From Methanoregula sp. UBA64 (GTDB lineage Archaea; Halobacteriota; Methanomicrobia; Methanomicrobiales; Methanospirillaceae), in the NCBI RefSeq assembly GCF_002502735.1, contig NZ_DAQC01000001.1, positions 1,061,212-1,125,211 on the forward strand: DNA of 64,000 nt, read 5' to 3'. The position numbers were made by a program, and so were the translations under genes. Below the pieces are notes generated by a model that was not told the DNA's origin, made no database searches, and worked only from the letters and a program-made list of their open reading frames with translations. Shown one piece after another: positions 61,397 to 64,000 of this stretch. How positions within the stretch are numbered: the first letter of the stretch is position 1; the number at the start of each line of letters is the position of its first letter.

Positions 61397-62026
61397 TTAT
61401 GCAAGTTTCCCGGCGAGTTCGGTCTTTAGCTGCTGGAGCCGGGCTTCCTGGAACCTGAGATCGGTGTCCATGGTTTTTAAGGCACGGGAGAGATCTTCAC
61501 TGACCCGGACTTTGGTGTCATTGAAGCTGTAGGTTGTTTCGAGGATCTTCATTAAGCGTTTATTGACGTCGATACCCTTAGAGAGCCGGGCATATTCGCC
61601 GACAAGTTCGTCATCGGCCCCGGATTTTGCAGCCTTATCCACATCGGTCCGGATATTCTGCCGGCGGCTGAGTACGTGTTCGATTGCATCGTAAAGCTCG
61701 CGGTGGGTGATGGGCTTGAGCACATAGTCCTCGATAAAAGGACCATACTCCTGTGCTTCGGCCGGGGTCAGCTGCTTTGCGGTGAGCATGAGTACCGGCA
61801 CCTCTTTGGTTGCCGGATTTTCCTTGATCTTCTCCAGGGTTTCCCATCCGTCCATGGGTTCCATCATGATGTCGAGGAGGATCAGATCCGGGGTGACCGT
61901 TTTTAGGATCTCCAGGCACTCTTCGCCACCATAAGCAGCCACCGTCCGGTACCCGCCCCGCTCAAGCATCGTCACAAATACATCTACGATAAACGGACTG
62001 TCATCGACCACAAGAATCGTGTACAT
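61397..62026 (-). CDS. Response regulator with C-terminal coiled coil, copy 2
   Basis: A 209-residue paralogue of the 60626 gene with the same layout: I-L-V-V-D-D-S-P, L-L-D-I-M-M-E-P-M-D-G-W, Y-V-L-K-P-I, then a coiled-coil end rich in Leu and Arg. The receiver segments share long identical stretches. It begins two bases after the roadblock gene stop and so is probably co-transcribed with it. Confidence 0.9.
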   Translation of the reverse strand: MYTILVVDDSPFIVDVFVTMLERGGYRTVAAYGGEECLEILKTVTPDLILLDIMMEPMDGWETLEKIKENPATKEVPVLMLTAKQLTPAEAQEYGPFIEDYVLKPITHRELYDAIEHVLSRRQNIRTDVDKAAKSGADDELVGEYARLSKGIDVNKRLMKILETTYSFNDTKVRVSEDLSRALKTMDTDLRFQEARLQQLKTELAGKLA

Positions 62027-62028
62027 CG

Positions 62029-62388
62029 TTACATCACCTCCCCGATCTCTGCAGCAACGGCGCAGATACGCGAAGCCACATCATCTTTCTGTGCAGTACC
62101 GTTAAGGACTGCTGCGATAAGAAAATGCGCCCCGGCACCCATGACCAGCAGGGACGACCCGGCCGCCTGAATGGTAATGGAAGACGGGTCTTCCATATCC
62201 AGAAGGTGCCCGGCAGATTCTGCAGATGCAAAAAGGGTAGCAGAGAGCGCTCCGAACCAGGGTTCGTTTAAATTCCGGTTAAAATATTTTCCCTGGATAA
62301 TACCGTCCCGTGAAACTAATGCGCAATCCGTCACACCATCAATGACCCGTATCTTTTCAATAAATGCTGCACGTTTATCCGCACACAT
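62029..62388 (-). CDS. Roadblock/LC7-like protein
   Basis: A 119-residue protein with the roadblock/LC7 pattern (I-R-V-I-D-G-V-T-D-C-A-L-V-S-R-D-G-I-I-Q-G, then S-S-I-T-I-Q-A-A-G-S-S-L-L-V-M-G). Unlike the 22284 protein it lacks other domains. It leads an operon with two response regulators, pointing to a signalling partner role. Confidence 0.7.
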   Translation of the reverse strand: MCADKRAAFIEKIRVIDGVTDCALVSRDGIIQGKYFNRNLNEPWFGALSATLFASAESAGHLLDMEDPSSITIQAAGSSLLVMGAGAHFLIAAVLNGTAQKDDVASRICAVAAEIGEVM

Positions 62389-62852
62389 CTCTCAAGGGCT
62401 CCCGGTGTTTCCCTGTCTGCACTCAATCATAATTCAAAATAACACCATATATACATATCCTTTTTTTAATTTTTTTTGAGAATTTACCGGTGAGATCTGC
62501 CGGGAATGGCAAAAAATATCAAAATACCGGATTGCGGCAAATGGTTTTTGAGAGTTTTTACGGATGCAGGCGGGATTCCCGGGATCACTCCGACAGGGAT
62601 TTTTTACCAGAGGAACCTGCCTCAAGCAGGAACCGCAGGAATATACCGGTTACGCCGGCCGGCCTTTCTCACATTCGTTGAAATACCCGGCCTCCGGATC
62701 GTAAAGGTGATCCCACGCAATCAATCGTACTTGTAAAACCCCACACGAGCAAACCCGGCTCATCAAGACCAGGAACGTCCATAAGACCGGGCAGCTGTTC
62801 CCAGCCAAAAACAAGAAAGGTAGATATGGAATATCTGCGAATAGTAGAGAGC
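62389..62852. other. Intergenic gap with divergent promoter region
   Basis: The 464 bases before tRNA-Pro contain an AT-rich core (62445-62475) with ATATATACATATCC, likely promoters for the roadblock operon on the minus strand. A 76-codon plus-strand frame at 62506-62736 has no Shine-Dalgarno, poor codon regularity and no recognisable domain, so it is not called. Confidence 0.5.
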
Positions 62853-62926
62853 GGGGCCATAGGGTAGCCTGGCCATCCTAGGAGACTGGGGGTCTTCTGA
62901 CTCGCGTTCAAATCGCGATGGCCCCA
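62853..62926 (+). tRNA. tRNA-Pro (GGG)
   Basis: A 74-base cloverleaf with acceptor GGGGCCA/TGGCCCC, D arm GGGT...ATCC, T arm GCGTTCAAATCGC and anticodon stem GGAGA/TCTTC. The loop C-T-GGG-G-G gives anticodon GGG. Two bases separate the D and anticodon stems, slightly unusual but the fold is otherwise complete. Discriminator A. Confidence 0.9.
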
Positions 62927-62959
62927 TTCGTATCGTTGTTTTTTTTGGTGACTTGTGCC

Positions 62960-63814
62960 GTGAAGATTACGGAAACATGTATCGACTGCCTCATCTCCCG
63001 GGTCGGGATGGAGTGCGGCCTTGTCGGGGCGGACCCGGAAACGACCCGCCGGGTCTCGTCAGCCTGCCGCTCGTACCTGGTATCCATCAAGGACCAGCCC
63101 CTCACCCACCCGCAGATCGCAAGCCTCGTTCACAACCATGCCTACCAGCTGCTCTCTGCGTCCGATCCATTCCGTGCTCTCAAAAAACAGGGAAATGCAG
63201 AAGCCTTATCGGTCTGCAAAGAAGTCAGGCCCACCCTTAAAACGTTCCGGGACTTCGTGCTTGCCTCGGTGATCGGTAATACCTTCGATTACGGTGTCAA
63301 GGGCCACACGGTCACGGATAACTTCTCCGCTTTTTTCAAAGATGAATTTGTAAAAGGATTAGCCATCGACGATACCGACCGGATCTTTCCCCTTGCAAAA
63401 AAGGTGGTCTACTTAAGCGACAACTGCGGGGAGATCGTCCTTGACCGGGCCCTGATCCAGTACCTCAAACACGGGGGCGCACAGATCACGCTCGCGGTAA
63501 AAGCCCTGCCGGCGCTCAACGATGCAACCCTTGAAGATGCGCGGGAACTCGGTCTCGACCGGATCGTGGACTGCCTTACCACCAACAGCACAAAAGCGGA
63601 GATCGGTCTTTGTCTGGAAGAAGCCCCGCCGGAACTTACCCGTGCGATCAAAGACTGCACCCTCATTATCGCCAAAGGTATGGCAAATTTTGAATCCCTT
63701 TTCGAGCGTGACGATCTCCCCCCCGTTGCATTCCTGATGGCTGCAAAATGCAAACCTGTTGCAGAGATGGTCCAGGTCCCGGTCGGCGCAAAAGTTGCAC
63801 TCTTAAAAATGTGA
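62960..63814 (+). CDS. DUF89 (ARMT1-like) protein
   Basis: A 284-residue DUF89 protein, related to human ARMT1 and archaeal damage-control phosphatases. The N-terminal Cys cluster C-I-D-C (about residues 7-10), Y-L-S-D-N-C-G-E-I-V-L-D-R near residue 155, K-G-M-A-N-F-E-S-L near 240 and the C-terminal A-A-K-C-K-P match the family. It probably removes phosphate from damaged phospho-metabolites; metal dependence is likely. The GTG at 62960 is chosen because an earlier ATG at 62918 lies within tRNA-Pro; GGTGA lies nearby. Confidence 0.85.
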   Translation: MKITETCIDCLISRVGMECGLVGADPETTRRVSSACRSYLVSIKDQPLTHPQIASLVHNHAYQLLSASDPFRALKKQGNAEALSVCKEVRPTLKTFRDFVLASVIGNTFDYGVKGHTVTDNFSAFFKDEFVKGLAIDDTDRIFPLAKKVVYLSDNCGEIVLDRALIQYLKHGGAQITLAVKALPALNDATLEDARELGLDRIVDCLTTNSTKAEIGLCLEEAPPELTRAIKDCTLIIAKGMANFESLFERDDLPPVAFLMAAKCKPVAEMVQVPVGAKVALLKM

Positions 63815-63870
63815 TCGTCGGGGAAAAAAGCGTTCCATAGGAATTTAACTGCCCGGGCCCATCACTATTT

Positions 63871-64000
63871 ATGGTACTGCTTGAAGGAATGGCACTGGGA
63901 TGGCTCCTGATTGTCCTTGGGGCCGTCCTGCTCCTGGTCGAAGTCCACAGCCCGGGTTTTTTTGCCACCGTCCCTGCAACCGTGCTGATCATCATCGGCA
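63871..64000 (+). CDS. NfeD-like membrane protein (partial, cut at window edge)
   Basis: The first 43 residues run from the ATG at 63871 to the end of the window: a short polar start, a hydrophobic helix L-L-I-V-L-G-A-V-L-L-L, then V-E-V-H-S-P-G-F-F, the conserved turn of NfeD proteins, and a second helix. NfeD partners stomatin-type proteins in membranes. The rest is outside the window. Confidence 0.75.
   Translation, partial: MVLLEGMALGWLLIVLGAVLLLVEVHSPGFFATVPATVLIIIG

Noticed and set aside
62506..62736. 76-codon frame in the gap before tRNA-Pro
   Set aside because: No Shine-Dalgarno, no homology and poor codon regularity.

Overview
The window is archaeal, from a methanogen of the order Methanomicrobiales (Methanoregula-like at a guess). 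The evidence is the RNA polymerase set with both large subunits split (rpoH, rpoB'', rpoB', rpoA', rpoA''), archaeal ribosomal proteins (LX, L31e, L39e, S19e, L30e), IF-6, archaeal RNase P protein 4, TATA-box promoters with short or absent leaders, moderately high GC, and families common in methanogens (V4R, PEGA, DUF371, DUF473, cobyric acid synthase). The genus is inference only.

Layout. 1-350 is a G/C-rich composite repeat that recurs inverted at 41771-42110. 467-2183 holds a CcdA-like membrane protein and two small membrane proteins. 2309-5162 (minus) is a translation operon: S19e, PDCD5, PP-loop ATPase, L39e, L31e, IF-6, LX; YhbY and RNase P protein 4 follow at 5276-5837. 5940-16990 is mixed housekeeping: purN, a CNNM/CorC protein, a TIM-barrel epimerase, exonuclease VII (xseA/xseB), DUF371, a zinc-finger protein, a membrane FKBP-like protein, a CBS-ParB protein, an NDP-sugar nucleotidyltransferase, cobQ and SUI1.

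17130-24920 groups a type IV pilus-like secretion machine (ATPase and two TadC/FlaJ-like membrane proteins) with two roadblock/LC7 proteins, two proteins of an unrecognised N-terminal family (one also carrying a roadblock-like end) and a MinD/ParA ATPase. A response regulator-PAS protein, a double V4R sensor and a prepilin peptidase follow. This resembles, by inference, a pilus or polarity module.

30675-36266 is phosphate uptake: an AbrB-PhoU regulator divergent from pstS, a fused pstC-pstA, pstB and phoU. 36410-41629 is a sensory accessory region: a small Cys-rich ORF, a CHASE4-HAMP kinase whose phosphoacceptor His is replaced by Tyr, a strong structured-RNA candidate (38645-38815) whose promoter carries a 20-bp element also found before pstS, a cupredoxin lacking two copper ligands, bacteriohemerythrin, a tiny hydrophobic peptide with a perfect Shine-Dalgarno, and a PAS protein.

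42346-49294 holds a PIN-AAA-KH ATPase behind a nested palindrome, leuS, a YkgJ protein, DUF5611-like, PAC2 and DUF473 proteins. 49379-51717 has two paralogous TIG-PEGA surface proteins. After tRNA-Arg comes the RNA polymerase operon (52114-60402, minus), then tRNA-Lys, two tandem response regulators with a roadblock protein, tRNA-Pro, a DUF89 protein and a truncated NfeD-like gene at the right edge. Two genes (rpoB'' and a roadblock gene) look as if they carry single-base frameshifts near their starts.
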